From assembly GCF_033958435.1 (NCBI RefSeq), contig NC_134138.1, forward strand, positions 265,151,798-265,215,797: a DNA stretch of 64,000 nt, written 5' to 3'. The position numbers and the translations under genes were made by a program. This stretch comes from Carettochelys insculpta. Its lineage: Eukaryota > Chordata > Testudines > Carettochelyidae. Positions 10,983 to 22,655 of this stretch are shown piece by piece (the stretch's first letter is position 1; the number at the start of each line of letters is the position of its first letter). Under the pieces are notes generated by a model. It was given only the letters and a program-made list of their open reading frames with translations. It did not search any database and was not told the DNA's origin.

Positions 10983-10983
10983 G

Positions 10984-11402
10984 GGCTTGTCTACCCTAGC
11001 CCCCTTCTTCGAAGGGCGCATGGTAATCAGCCTGACGGAAGGAGGCTATTGAGGTGCTGCGATGCATATGCAGCACCTTATTAGCATAATGGCTGCTGCA
11101 GGAACTTCAAAATTAACAACTTCGCAGTGCTGACAGGCAGGGTAGCCACAGGCACTTTGAAATACCGGCCGAACTTTGACGGTCCCTTACTCCCAGAACG
11201 TTTTAGGCGTAAGGATACTTCAAAGTTCGGCAGGTATTTCCAAGTGCCTGTGGCTACCCTACCTGTCAGTTCTTCGGAGTTGCTGACTTCAAAGTTCCTG
11301 TGGCGGCCATTAGCATTTGCATTGCAGCACCTCATTAGCCTCTTACCATCAGGCTGATTACTATGCCAACTTCAAAGAAGGGGGCTAATGTAGACAAGCC
11401 CC
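10984..11402. mobile_element. Palindromic fold-back MITE, Harbinger-like
   Basis: The element is one long imperfect inverted repeat. The left arm begins GGCTTGTCTACCCTAGCCCC and the right arm ends GGGGGCTAATGTAGACAAGC plus CCC. Inner palindromic blocks include CTGACAGGCAGGGTAGCCAC near 11128 facing GTGGCTACCCTACCTGTCAG near 11249. ATG occurs on both sides (10981-10983 and 11403-11405), so a 3-bp duplication is likely, but the right end carries extra C residues and the boundary is tentative. Confidence 0.7.
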
Positions 11403-12161
11403 ATGTCTCCTAAGTCTTGGATTTAAACTTTCAGTCTTTCTAGCTTAAAAGAGATATGAAACATTAGAAATTGCTGGTTTATAATTTAAGTGCTTTCACT
11501 GATAGATTGCAAGCCATTACACAATTAAAGATTTCTCTGAAAGGCATCTCCAGTGTGTAAAGCATGAGAAATGCAGTTATGTGTAATTTGCAATGCAGTT
11601 TTACAAAGCCACCTTGCTTATGGCAGAAAGGCAGGAATGCCATTTGTGAAGAATATGAAATAAATCTTCACTAATCAGAAAGATAAGTCAGACAGCATAG
11701 GAAATAAGTGGCAATATAATGTATTTGACAAGCAGAAATAGCAGAGCTAACAAAGTGCATCTGTACAAGGCCCAGGAAGCTATGTTTCATTTTGAATCAT
11801 TTATACGAAGCCATTCAATTGCCTGTCAGAGAATTAGCATATTTAAATAGTTTTAATCTGGTTTCATCACTCTGATTAAAATTGCTGACAAGGATGGAAA
11901 ATACTGATGAACAGAATCAAGCACAGCAGATAGTATGAATATAAATAGGCTTACTAAAGCACTCAGAACAGTGATGTACTTAACATAACGGCAAAAACAG
12001 AGTTCAAGTAAAGACCCATTGAAGTTCAATTGCAGAAAATTAGTATGTTTACAATCCTCTTCCAAATGCATTTGTTGTTTCTTATGTGTTTGGGCTTTAA
12101 ATTAGACCATATTTTAACCAGCTTTTGACTGGAGAAGATTGCATTGCACTGCCCCAGTCTA
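11403..12161. other. No recognisable feature
   Basis: AT-rich intergenic sequence. Short ORFs only; no domain, repeat end or RNA gene seen. Confidence 0.5.
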
Positions 12162-12446
12162 AAATTAAGAGATACTACCTCACAGACAACTGGACACTGT
12201 CTGTGAAGGAGAGATGGCCTACTGTGTATAAATATTTATTTCAATTTCAATAGCCCATTCAGTTGGACCATGATTGTGGCCTTTTTTATTCTGGTAAATA
12301 TTTGACTGAATGGTATTTTCTTTGCACAACTATTTGGGGAATGATTTGTCTTCCTACTGACCATACTAGCAGGTGAACAAGGACATTCAGAGGTGAACAA
12401 GAGGGCTAGCTAGTCATTAGTTTCAATGAATGATAGAAATGCTGGT
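12162..12446 (+). repeat. Left arm of a 285-bp inverted duplication
   Basis: Reverse complement of 13320-13604 with no length difference and about three substitutions. The substitutions I see are CpG transitions (TG or CA here, CG in the other arm). The arm runs from AAATTAAGAGATACTACCTC to GATAGAAATGCTGGT. No family was recognised. Confidence 0.9.
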
Positions 12447-12859
12447 ATCTCCATTTTTACAGACTAGGAACTGAGGCACTGAGGAACTAAGGGTGGCGAG
12501 TGTTCTAACCACTGAGCTGAACATTGGTGGGCAGGGTTAACACCACCATCTTCTGCTGCTGCTTCCACTGTCCCACCACCACTGGATTTTGCATGGGATC
12601 TGATCCACACGGTGGTCTTCCAGCACCCCTCCCAGTTCAACCTCTTCTTGCAGCTTAATCAGATGAATGCCCATCTTTCCCTACTCCATGAATCACTCTT
12701 AGGTTGGAAAGAGGTATCCTAAGACCTGGAGTGAAGAAGCAGTATGCATGGGCACCGAAACATAGGCATTTAGGGAGCTTTTACACCAAAAAACTTACAT
12801 TCTGAGAGAGTTTAGGTGCCTACAGTTTCAGCAGGAGTTAACTCTGGATCTCTGAAGAG

Positions 12860-13820
12860 CAAAGGTAGGGAACCTCCAGCCCCCAGGCTGGGTGTGGCTC
12901 ACCACTTAATTTTGTTGAGTCTGCACCAAATTGTTGCCCTGCAGGCTGAACCAGGGGCAAACAGGGAACTTCAGTGTGCTGGCACTGCCCCCCCCCCACT
13001 GGTTTCACAAGTCCCATTGGCCTGGAACAATGGTCAATGGGAGATGAGGGGGTGGAGCCTGTGGATACAGGTGGCATGCATCATGCTGAACTGCATGGCC
13101 CCTATGTCTAGGGACCAGACATGGCAGATACTTTGGAGAGCAACACAGGACCAGGGCAGGAAAAAGCCTGTCTTAGCCCTGCTGAACCACTGACTGAGAG
13201 CAGTTTCAGGTAAGCCCTGCCCAGCTAGAGCCTCACCCCTACCTCTCTGCCCCAGATTGGTATCCCCTCTCACACCTCAGTGCCCTCCCATACCTCATTG
13301 CCCACTCCAAGCCCTCCAAACCAGCATTTCTATCATTCATTGAAACTAATGACTAGCTAGCCCTCTTGTTCACCTCTGAATGTCCTTGTTCACCTGCTAG
13401 TATGGTCAGTAGGAAGACAAATCATTCCCCAAATAGTTGTGCAAAGAAAATACCATTCAGTCAAATATTTACCAGAATAAAAAAGGCCACAATCATGGTC
13501 CAACTGAACGGGCTATTGAAATTGAAATAAATATTTATACACAGTAGGCCATCTCTCCTTCACAGACAGCGTCCGGTTGTCTGTGAGGTAGTATCTCTTA
13601 ATTTGGTCAGAACCTATTCCTGTGCTCCAATTCCTTTGGCCACAGCCAAGAGTTTCCTCCTGCACCTGAGCCCTTCATTTGTGATCCTACCAGGGCCTCC
13701 ATTAACCTTCCCAAGCCTCAGTCCCCAACCCCCAACCCAGCATGGGGCCGTGTGTCACCTGTGATTAATTTTTTTCTGTAGGCCAGTGGGTCCTGATAGA
13801 AAGAAGGTTCTTCACCCCTG
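12860..13820. mobile_element. hAT-type non-autonomous transposon
   Basis: Terminal repeats CAAAGGTAGGGAACCTCC on the left and GGTTCTTCACCCCTG on the right resemble CAGGGGT-type hAT ends. The 8-bp duplications CTGAAGAG (12852-12859) and CTCTAGAG (13821-13828) agree at six positions and fit the nTCTAGAn target typical of hAT-Charlie elements. No transposase is present. The right arm of the inverted duplication (13320-13604) lies inside it. Confidence 0.72.
13320..13604 (-). repeat. Right arm of a 285-bp inverted duplication
   Basis: Inverted partner of 12162-12446 across an 873-bp spacer. It is embedded in the hAT element at 12860-13820, so it arrived there after that element. It keeps the CpG versions of the variable sites. 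Confidence 0.9.
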
Positions 13821-13849
13821 CTCTAGAGCCTGAAGCAAGGGTGCTTAGG

Positions 13850-13935
13850 CACCTGTGTACTTGAATGGCACTCATCCATTGTGACTTGCCTAAGGTCACA
13901 CTGGAAGGCTGTGGCAGAGCAGAAAATTAAACCTA
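13850..13935 (+). repeat. MIR-like SINE fragment
   Basis: GTGACTTGCCTAAGGTCACA and GGCTGTGGCAGAGCAGAAAA match the conserved core and 3' part of MIR-type SINEs (cf. ..ACTTGCCCAAGGTCACAC..). Confidence 0.55.
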
Positions 13936-14567
13936 CTCTCCTAAAGTCTAATTTAATTAGGCAAGACAAACAAAAGGTGGGGAAAAGGAAGCTCTGTCTT
14001 AGACTTCCTGTCAGATATCTCTCTGCCCAAGTGTGAAAATGGAGATAATACTGCTTCCCTGTCTGGAACGCCCCATGGCCCAGGTAAGCTAGGGAGCAGT
14101 AGTCAAGCGTGCACAACAGTGTTGGCTGTAAGCTGTGTGTTTGATGAGCACAGCACCCACCACTAGGGTTTTCTGGTTCTACTGGTAGTGAACATACTCA
14201 TTATACATGCTCAGTGCACATAAAAATTTATTCTGCACATGGATGGGAAAAAACGTACATAGATAGAAATTAGAGGGAACACTGGAGCACAAGTGGTCAG
14301 GTAGTCAGTACATCAATCTATATCAGAGGCAGTCAAGAGCAGTGGTCTGAGGTCTCACAGTTTTGAAGAGCCAGATGAGCCAATCCAAGGGGCCAGGTCC
14401 ATGGCAGGATCAGGCAGGACACAAAGGCAGAATCAGGCAGGAATCAGCAGCCAAAGCTCTGTAGTTCAGACAGCTGCTGCTTCCTGTTAGGGCCTTTATA
14501 TATTCCAGGCACCCAATAAGCATGCTGCCTAGTCCAGCCAGCCAGGGGCCCGAGGCATGGTTGCTCT

Positions 14568-15560
14568 CAGGGCTTTTTTTTCTGCCAGAACATTACGGAA
14601 CAGTGTTCCAGCACCCTTTTTCCTGGTGCTGCCATTTTGGAGGTGGATGGGCAGCTCCGAGCCACATGTGGCTCTTTAAGGAGCCATTTGCAGCTCTGCA
14701 TCTGCTGCTGTCTTCTGGCTTCCAGTCCCTGCCCTGTCACGCTCAAAGGGAACTCAGCTTAATTGGTTTAATGGCCATTCAACCAATTAAATTGAATCCT
14801 TTCAGCATGGTAGGTAACTGGGAGATGCACCTACTGCACTCTACATGGGGGAGCCAGAGGGCTGGGGGAAGCCACGCAGATGCAGAAGAGCAGACAGCCC
14901 AGCAGCATGTGGAGCTCCTTGCCTGGGTAAGGTTAGTCACTGAATCCTGGGTTTGGAGGGGGTTGGGAAGAGGTTAAGCTGCTAGGGAGGGGGGTGTATT
15001 GGGGCCACATGGGGCAGCTTGGGTCTCACCAGGGGACAGTTAAGCCACCAGGAAGCAGGTTGGGCCCCACAGGGGGGGCAGGTTGGGGCCACACGGGGTG
15101 ATTTGGCCCTTGCCGGGGAAGGTTAAGACACCAGGGAGCGGATTGGGTCCCACTGGGGGGAGGATTGGGGCCACGTGGGGTGGGGGTTAAACTGCTGGGG
15201 GGCAGGTTGGAGCTGCGCAGGGTGGCTTGGGCCCCACCAGGGCACAGTTAAGCCACCAGGGAGAGGGTTGGGCCCCAACTGAGGAATGGTTAAGCCACCA
15301 GAGAGAGGGTTGGGCCCCACTGGAGGACTGTTAAGCCATCGGGGGGCAGGTTGGGACCGCATGGGTTGGGGAGGGTTGAGCTGCCTGAGGGCAGTTTGGG
15401 CCCCGCATGGGAGGCAGTTAAGCCTTGCACAGGGGGAGGTTTGGCCTCCACATGGTGGGGTTAAGCCTGCAGGCAGGGGTTTGGGCCTCAGGGTGGGGAG
15501 GGGTGATTTGGGTCTTGAGTTCTGCCACCTTTTCTTTTTTTTCTAGAAAAAAAAGCACTG
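14568..15560. mobile_element. hAT-like element carrying a minisatellite
   Basis: Terminal repeats CAGGGCTTTTTTTTCTGCCA on the left and TTTCTAGAAAAAAAAGCACTG on the right (minus a base) form an inverted pair. Flanking 8-bp sequences GTTGCTCT (14560-14567) and GATGCTGT (15561-15568) agree at six positions. No coding sequence. Much of the interior is the minisatellite at 14990-15500. Confidence 0.65.
14990..15500. repeat. G-rich minisatellite, ~41-bp unit
   Basis: About a dozen degenerate units, each with a TTGGGCCCCAC-like phrase and usually a GTTAAGCCACCAGGGAG phrase. Clear starts are at about 15019, 15060, 15102, 15143, 15227, 15268, 15310, 15351 and 15394, giving a 41-43 bp period, with some ~20-bp half units. 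Translated on the minus strand it gives a 14-residue Gly/Pro-rich repeat, which I regard as an artefact of the period being divisible by three. Confidence 0.85.
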
Positions 15561-16743
15561 GATGCTGTGGGCCTGTGCATCATTAAAGCTTTTCACTGGG
15601 GTGGCAGTTCAGTGGGAGTGAGTTAGGCTGCTCCCTGCAGGCTTGAGTTCGATGCTGTGTTCTGACTCTGCCTCACAAGAGTTTTCTGAAGATAGGGCCC
15701 TTAATATGTAAGGAGACACTGTATTGGGGGAAGGGACATTATGTGAGCACCTAGGGAGAGGAGGAAAAGATATTGTGAGACAGGAAGCTGGAGAAGCAAA
15801 CTAAATTGCGATCAGTGGAAGGAGAATGCTTATGGAAAAATCCTGCAGCTCCAGATCCTTTCATATCTCTGTGTCTGCGTAGTTCAAAAGATGGGCTTCA
15901 GTAACATTGAAAACAGAGAGTACAACTGGGAATGGTGTTTTTCTGTAGAAATTGCCAACACAACTTCTGCTGTCTTGCCCTCCTTACCCACTTCTGCTTA
16001 GTGGAAAAATATGATGCCTCGGAACTTTTTTGCAAAACTGGATTATTGCAATAAAATAGAAAGTAGCACAAGGTTTTATAAAATTTATGGATCACCTTTT
16101 ACGAGAACAACCCCAGGGGCCTTCTGTTATAGCTATAAAATAGTAAAACACATTGTGGTGCAAAAGATTTAATTTTTAAAGCAGTAGAAAATATATATTA
16201 ATGATTCATCATCCTTATTTCTCTTCTGAGGTCTTTATGAATGCTAATAAAATTGTTCTATTTTAAAGCTATTTCAGGTGAAAGGATTTTAATCTCTGAC
16301 TACAATTCACTTTTTAATACATTCACCTGGGTGATCAGAAGAAAAACAACTGTTGTTTCAGACAAAAGATCTTTGAAATTCTGAACCAGCGAAGCTCATT
16401 CCTCCAATATCTGCTAGGTAAGATTGTGAACCCTCCCATTCCAGATGTCTAGAGGTACAAAACTATACTTCCAGCCCCGAGACAAGAGCTATTATTTTGC
16501 TCATACTCCCTCCCTAACTTGGCCTGAAGTGGTGAGGCCTGTGATGGTGTCCAGGCAAGCAAGGGATGTCTTGCAAAGAGCACCAACTTGGGAAAGGGGA
16601 AGGGAGTACTATAACAATATTTAGAAATCTCCTAGTTTCCTTTGCAAACATTGTGGCCTCCATGTCACAGGCAGCAAAAGAAATGAGAAGGCAACTGGCG
16701 GATGTGAACATTCTGCATGTCCGTCACCATAATACAAAATATT
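15561..16743. other. No recognisable feature
   Basis: Intergenic sequence with short ORFs only. No repeat family, RNA or exon recognised. Confidence 0.5.
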
Positions 16744-18197
16744 TTCAGGGAGGTAGCCATGTTGGTCTGAATCTTCACAAGACAAAGAAAGCAGTCCTGT
16801 AGCACCTTAAAGACTAACAATATTATTTATTTGGTGATAAGCTTTCATGGGAAAGACCCACTTCTTCAAATCTGGAATATTATTGAGAGGAAACAAAAAA
16901 GCTAACGTTTTTATGACTGTCTTAGAACAACATTTCCTCAGCTCCCACTCCCTGTTATCCCTCCTTTACTTACGTTTCTTGAATGATATCTTCATCATTT
17001 GCACCCATGGTAAAGAGACCCTTGACCAATTCCATGGGGATTTTAACAATTTGCACCCCACCGTCAAGCTCAGCCTTGACCATTCTACTCGAGAAATCCT
17101 TTTCCTAGACACTATTGTACAAATCACTGATGGTCAAATCAATACCATTCTATACCAGAAATCCATTGACCACTACTCTTACCTACTTGCCTCCAGCTTC
17201 CGTCCAGAACACCATCACACAATCCATTGTTTATAGTCAAACCCTAAGACTCCACCACATCTTCTCCACTCCTACTGACAGTGAGAAAAAACTTCAAGAT
17301 CTCTATCAGGCATTCATAAAATTTAATAACCCTCTGCGAGAAGTAAAGAAACAGATTGACAGGGTCAGATGAATACCCAGAAGCTGGCTACTTCTAGACA
17401 GGTCCAAGAGGATTAATAACAGAACACCACTTGTCATCACTTATAGCCCTCAACTCAACCTCCTCCAGTGCATTATTGACAATCTACAACCTATATTGGA
17501 ACATGGTCCCTCACTCTCATGGGCCTGGGTGACAGGCCTGTCCTCCCCTACAGGTAACCACCCAACCTCAGGAAAATTCTCACTATCAGCCACACACCAT
17601 ACCACAGAAATAATAACCCTCGAACCTTTCCTTGCAACAAGCCCCAGGCCAGGTTTGGCCACATAAACACTAGAGACTCTGTCACTGGACTTAACCACTT
17701 CTGTTATATGATCAAGGGCTCATATTCTTGCACTTCCACTAATGCGATATGTGCTGTCATGCCAGCAATACCCTTGGGCTATGTACATTGGACAAACTGG
17801 ACAATCCCTTTGCCAAAGGATGACATTAGAAACCTGAATACACATAAACTGGTAAGAGAGCACTTTAACTTGGCAGGACACTCTGTTAACGATGTAATGG
17901 TCTCTGTATTACAACAGAGATTTTAAACCAGATTACAGAGGGAGACATCTGAATTGGACGAGTGTCGGAGGAGTCACCACAACTCCACATTAACTGCTGA
18001 TAATGGGCCACATCCTTTGCGACTGAACAGACCCTGTCAACTCTGTCCCTCCCCTAGACTGATACGGCCTCCTTTTTCTAGCCCAGTTATTTAAACCCTT
18101 CTCCGGAACCCCCCACTCGTGTATCCAATGAAGCGGGTCTTTGCCCACAAAGGCTTATGTTCCAAAATATCTGTTAGTCTATAAGGTGCCACAGGAC
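16744..18197 (+). mobile_element. Penelope-like element, 5'-inverted, decayed
   Basis: Positions 16744-16863 are an inverted 3'-end sequence (CACCTTAAAGACTAACA, AAGCTTTCATGGGAAAGACC). Plus-strand coding relics follow: an RT part (about 16905-17236, with SLLYLRFLNDIFIICTHGKE and EILFLDTIVQITDGQ), a thumb-like part (17186-17372, DSEKKLQDLYQAFIKFNNPL), and a GIY-YIG endonuclease relic (about 17740-17925). In the last, the CTATGTACATTGGACAAACT stretch encodes the Y-I-G-Q-T core once frameshifts are allowed for. The copy ends near 18197 in CTGTTAGTCTATAAGGTGCC. Inverted or tandem partial ends are typical of Penelope insertions. The DD of RT motif C reads ND here. Confidence 0.78.
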
Positions 18198-18835
18198 TTC
18201 CTGTTGTATCTTAATTGGAATTCATTTTCAAGCTTCAAATTTGATACCTATCACTGGACACTCAACAAAGATCTCAATTATATTATCTATTGCAAGGACA
18301 ATTTCCCCCCACCCCCTTTGATATTCACAGTGATAGCAGACGTCCCACAACTTAATTGACACTTCACAGAGGTTTTCATTCTCTCTCCCACTCCTTTTCT
18401 CCCCTCACCCCCATTTAGCTGATTCCTTGGGTTTTTTTAATCTCATTTTTTTTCTCTCTGTAATACCCCAGATCTGAAAAAGTGGGTCTTTCCCATAAAG
18501 GCTCATCACCTATTCAATAATAGTGTTAGTCTTAAAGCATGATTTGAACCAGGATGACAATTTTCTAGCTCATTACAGGGGCTCTGTTACATACTTTACT
18601 TTATCTAATTCTTGACTCCTTCCCTGCCCCCTTCTGCCCCTCTGCTCCTTGATTTGCCCACCTTCATAAAAACTTTTCTGATTTGTCAACCTTGATTACT
18701 ATTTTTGATTCTCTGTGCCTTAAATATTGAGTCTGTTCTGGTATGCCTATGGTCTGGGTCTGTCCCATGAGAGCTCATCACCTAATAAATTATTTTGTTA
18801 GTCTTTAAAGTGCTACTGGACTGCTTTTTTGCTTT
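18198..18835 (+). mobile_element. Two Penelope-like 3' tails in tandem
   Basis: Two partial tails of the PLE family also present at 35.8-38.4 kb. The first (18198-18541) decodes to FKFDTYHWTLNKDLNYI and ends GTGGGTCTTTCCCATAAAGG. The second (18542-18835) starts at AACCAGGATGACAATTTTCT and ends GTTAGTCTTTAAAGTGCTAC. Both are plus-strand and lack RT. Confidence 0.75.
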
Positions 18836-18869
18836 CATAGTATATAGATTAGCACGTCTATTTCTCTGT

Positions 18870-19530
18870 TACTATTCTATATGACACCATGTGCTAGAAA
18901 TGCCCCACTGCAATTTACATTGGCCAAACTGGACTGTCTCTACGTCAAAGAATAAAAGGACATAAATCAGACATCAGGAACAGTAATGTACATAAACCTG
19001 TAGGAGAACATGTCAATCTCCCTGGACACTAGTAACAGATTTAAAAGTAGCAGTCCTACAACAAAAAAATTTCAAAACTAAAATGGAGAGAAATCTCTGA
19101 GCTGCAATTCATTTGCAAATCTGACTCCATCAACCAAGGATTAAACAGAGACTGGGAGTGGTTAGGCCCTTACAAAAACCGTTTCTCTGCTATGGAAGTT
19201 CACACCTCCACATTAGAATCTGACATTGGGCTGCATCCGCACTGACCGATCTGACTTCATTTTTCTCCTCTCTTGATGTATACTGCTGATAGTTGGCCAT
19301 TTCCACCCTGACTGAATAGACCTTGTCAGCTCTGGTCCTCCCTTTTACTGGGATCCCCCTCTTTACATACACCTCTGAATCCCCTCCCCCATCACTCAGG
19401 CATCTGATGAAGAAGGTCTTTGTCCATGAAAGCTTATGCTCCAAAATATCTGTTAGTCTATAAGGTGCCACAGGACTTCTTGTTATTGTCGAAGATACAG
19501 ACTAACACGGCTACCTCTCTGATACAAGTG
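18870..19530 (+). mobile_element. Penelope-like element, endonuclease and 3' end
   Basis: The start decodes to a GIY-YIG block (CYNCAT-type lead, IYIGQTGLSLRQRIKGHKSD, then HKPVGEHVNLPGH; the single-base frame is largely kept over 18890-19030). After it come a decayed C-terminal region and the 3' terminus AAAATATCTGTTAGTCTATA and ACAGACTAACACGGCTACC, ending GATAC near 19527. It is the third PLE piece in a head-to-tail series. Confidence 0.75.
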
Positions 19531-20135
19531 GGATATAGTAAAACATTGAAGGACAAACACTTTGTTGTTTGCTCCCCTCACCACAAACTGTATGAAGGGG
19601 AAATAGGCTGGTGAACTCATCCCATTATCTTGAAATCTGTGGGGAAGGGAATAAAACCCCTGACTAGAAGGAACTGTATGTCTGTGCTGTAGAATTAAGA
19701 TGTTAAGCATAAGCAGGGGATCCACAGCTGTTCAGCCAGTGTTAGCCCTAAAAGACATAGAGAGTGGCTTATCATAGAAGCTTGTCTTACTTTTTGCAGC
19801 ATAAGACTAGCACACATGCGTGTTTATGTTTACCTGCTTTAACCTTGCAAATAACTCATTTCTTTTTTCATACTTAACATCACATGAGTTAATTTATTAT
19901 AGGATTACTTGTAAATATTTGATATAGGAGCTAAGATGCTACTGGCCTGGGCTAAGTGTCTTATCCTTTTGGACTAAAAGTAAGCTGAATGTGGTTGTGA
20001 TTTTGTGGGTAAGGGACCATCTGACAAAAAGGCCGACTTGCCTGGGTGCCAAGGTAGCCTGAAGTACCCAAAGGGGCTGTCTGTGACTCCATGTTAAGGT
20101 AGTTCTGTGCTCGAGGAGTTCACACAATACTTAGC
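19531..20135. other. No recognisable feature
   Basis: Intergenic sequence between a PLE end and a hAT element. No domain or repeat termini recognised. Confidence 0.45.
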
Positions 20136-20560
20136 CATAGGCACCGGCTGCATGGGTGCTCTGGGACTAGAGCATTCATGGGGGGAAAAATTAGCTGGTG
20201 CTTAGCACACACCAGAAGCCTAATTCCTCTCACCCCCAGCACCTCTCACCTGCCAGCAGCCCTGCTGACTAACTCTTCCCCCTCCTTGGAAGAGCCTCCT
20301 GCCTGCTGCCAAACAGCAGTTTAGTGGCATTCAGAAAGCTCCAGGAGGGAGGGAGAGGAGACGGCACAGAGTGCACTGGGGAGAACAGGCGAGACGGGGA
20401 TGGGAGCATGGGGAAAGAGGATGGAATAGGGTGGGGCAGGGTGAGCACAGCGGAAAGAGGCAAGTCAGGGCCAGGGGCCTGAGGAAGGGGTAGAATAGGG
20501 GTAGGGCCATTGGTAGGGGGGATGAGCGCCCCACAGCTAGACGATAAGTCGGCACCTATG
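20136..20560. mobile_element. hAT-type MITE (425 bp)
   Basis: Terminal repeats CATAGGCACCGGCTGC on the left and ATAAGTCGGCACCTATG on the right. The 8-bp duplications TACTTAGC (20128-20135) and TACCTAGC (20561-20568) differ at one base. No coding sequence; the interior is C- and G-rich. Confidence 0.85.
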
Positions 20561-22084
20561 TACCTAGCTACTGAAACCTTAGTACAGAACTCACATCCAG
20601 TTTAGGTTTGTGCCCTGCTTCTGCACAGTCTGCCTTGTTGCTAGTGCTCATACTCATGAGCCACTCCAAACAGCCGGATAGACCCAGCACACTATCTCCT
20701 TAATGCCAGTAATATACTCTTGCCAGTAATGTCCCCTCCTAAGGGGAGGAGAACACCTAGTCCACAGTTCTCAGAACAGAGACATCGATGGTCTCAGATA
20801 TGGTCTTCACTCAGCCTTCAGGCTACGGAGTCAGCTGCTGTGGGAGGGATGCTTGATCCTATCATGTCTCACTATCTGTTGTGTCCCCTTCAGCGGGCCT
20901 GCAAGACTGACACAGTCTCACTGATGGTCTTCTCCCCCAGCCATCTAATCTCTCACTCTAGATAGACATATAGACCTCACCACCATTGTCCCTAACCAGC
21001 ATACGTTAATTGAGTACATGCTCACAATACACCTGTGAGGCAGGTAAACACTAGTCCCTTTTTACAGATGAGGAGCTGAGGTCCAGGCTAGACATGGGAA
21101 AATGAGTCCCAGTCTTATCCCAGTGCTGCAGTACATGGCCATCCTTCCTACCCTGGTACTTACATTTCTGCTGTTTGTCCTTGCTCATCTATCGGGAAGC
21201 AACAACTGCTTTGCAGAGCAATGAGGATAATGTCCAAGTCTGAGCGACCAGGCTGGGTCAAGACAGAGATTCTGATGGTGGGAAGGTGCTGGCCGCAGAA
21301 AGTCTAGTCTGGTGTTCCTATAAGCACCAGAGAGAGTTTGTTTACCCTTTTGTTCCAGACACCTTACCTACCTTTGGGGTAATAAGCAGCCCCTGGCTGT
21401 GTGGTTGCGAAAGCCTGCAGAGCTTCCGTGGGTTATCAGCAACAGAGGCTGTTTTATGCTAGATGTGGCTTTAGGCCTTTTTAAATTAGAACTCACTCTA
21501 GAAAGTTAGTAACAAGATTTAACTGCTACTACTGCAAATGAGGTGTTTGAAGAAGATAAGCCAAGCATGATGCAATACAAAATTAATAGGCAGCATAACT
21601 TATAAACTAACCTCAGGGAAGAGAAGGAAAGGAGTGGGAGGTGGTCTATTTTTCAGCCCTTTGATTTTCTTTTTAAAGCTTTGTCCAGTTTTTGTATCAA
21701 AGTCAAAAGGCCAAACAGGAAACATCCAATGAGGTGGTATATGAAAGCAGATAAATGGCTGAGGCACTAAGCTTTAAGCCTCAGAACAGCCACTAACCAC
21801 TTGCTTAAAAAATATGGTCATGCATTGCTAGGTGCGTGGAGTAGCTGAATGCCAAAAGGTACAACAGGACAGGGACTAGCCTTCGGGCTGTTTGGGTCAG
21901 TGACTGTGCTGTGGAAAGCTTAGGTTGAAGAAGTGGGGGTTGTTTGTTACTCTACAGTCATTGTGGTCCAAAGTTGTCCTGATTTTTTCAGATAGGTGGG
22001 CTGGGCAAGGGTCTTGCTCACATTCTTGTAGTGAGAGCAGGAATACAGCTGCCATGAAAGATCACAATCAAACAGGATGAGGTT
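20561..22084. other. Non-coding DNA with a MIR fragment
   Basis: About 20995-21110 is MIR-like (TTGAGTACATGCTCACAATA, then CCTTTTTACAGATGAGGAGC). The rest shows no gene, RNA or mobile-element boundary I can support. Confidence 0.45.
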
Positions 22085-22215
22085 AATCCCAGAGAGGTAA
22101 CCATGTTTGTCTGTATCTTCACAAAGCGAAAAAGCAGTCAAGTAGCACTTTAAAGACTAACAAAATAATTTATTAGGTGATAAGCTTTTGTGGGACAGAC
22201 CCACTTCTTCAGATC
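22085..22215 (-). mobile_element. Penelope-like 3'-end fragment, antisense
   Basis: AAAGCAGTCAAGTAGCACTT, AAAGACTAACAAAATAATTT and GACAGACCCACTTCTTCAG match the 3' end of the antisense PLE at 35823-35905. Terminal fragment only. Confidence 0.8.
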
Positions 22216-22655
22216 CGCAGAGGTTGGGCATCAAGGATTCTGGGCTGATCCCATGTAGGAATTTGCAAATAGCGACCAAAACCTTGACTTTGACCCTGCT
22301 GTTTAACAGTCAGTGAAGACATGCTGCATGGGCTAATGTGCTCTCAGTGGAGCCAGCCCAGCAGGGCCCAGGCGGTGGGTGTGGTGCAAGGCAGCATGCT
22401 TACAGGGGGCCCCAGCTGGCGGGCAGTGAATGCAATGCTATTTGCATTCTGAGTGCAGGGCCCTAAAGGCACAGGGCCCAAGGCAACCACTCTGCTCACC
22501 TTACCTTATGGCTAGGCCTGATTCTCAGCAGCCGGTCCTGCTGAACCAACAGTAGCTTTGACTTCTAGAGGCAAACGATTACTTCCAGTATTCAAAGCCT
22601 GGCCCTCACAAACACATAGGTCATTGTGGAGAAGGACAAATCCAACAGAGTAGAG
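22216..22655. other. No recognisable feature
   Basis: Intergenic sequence between a PLE end and a hAT element. Nothing identified. Confidence 0.45.

Noticed and set aside
15123..15362. Frame with a 14-residue Pro/Gly/Leu repeat
   Set aside because: Produced by the 41-43 bp minisatellite; no start context or conserved domain.
14990..15500. CRISPR-like array
   Set aside because: Units are degenerate and contiguous with no constant repeat alternating with unique spacers, and the sequence is vertebrate.
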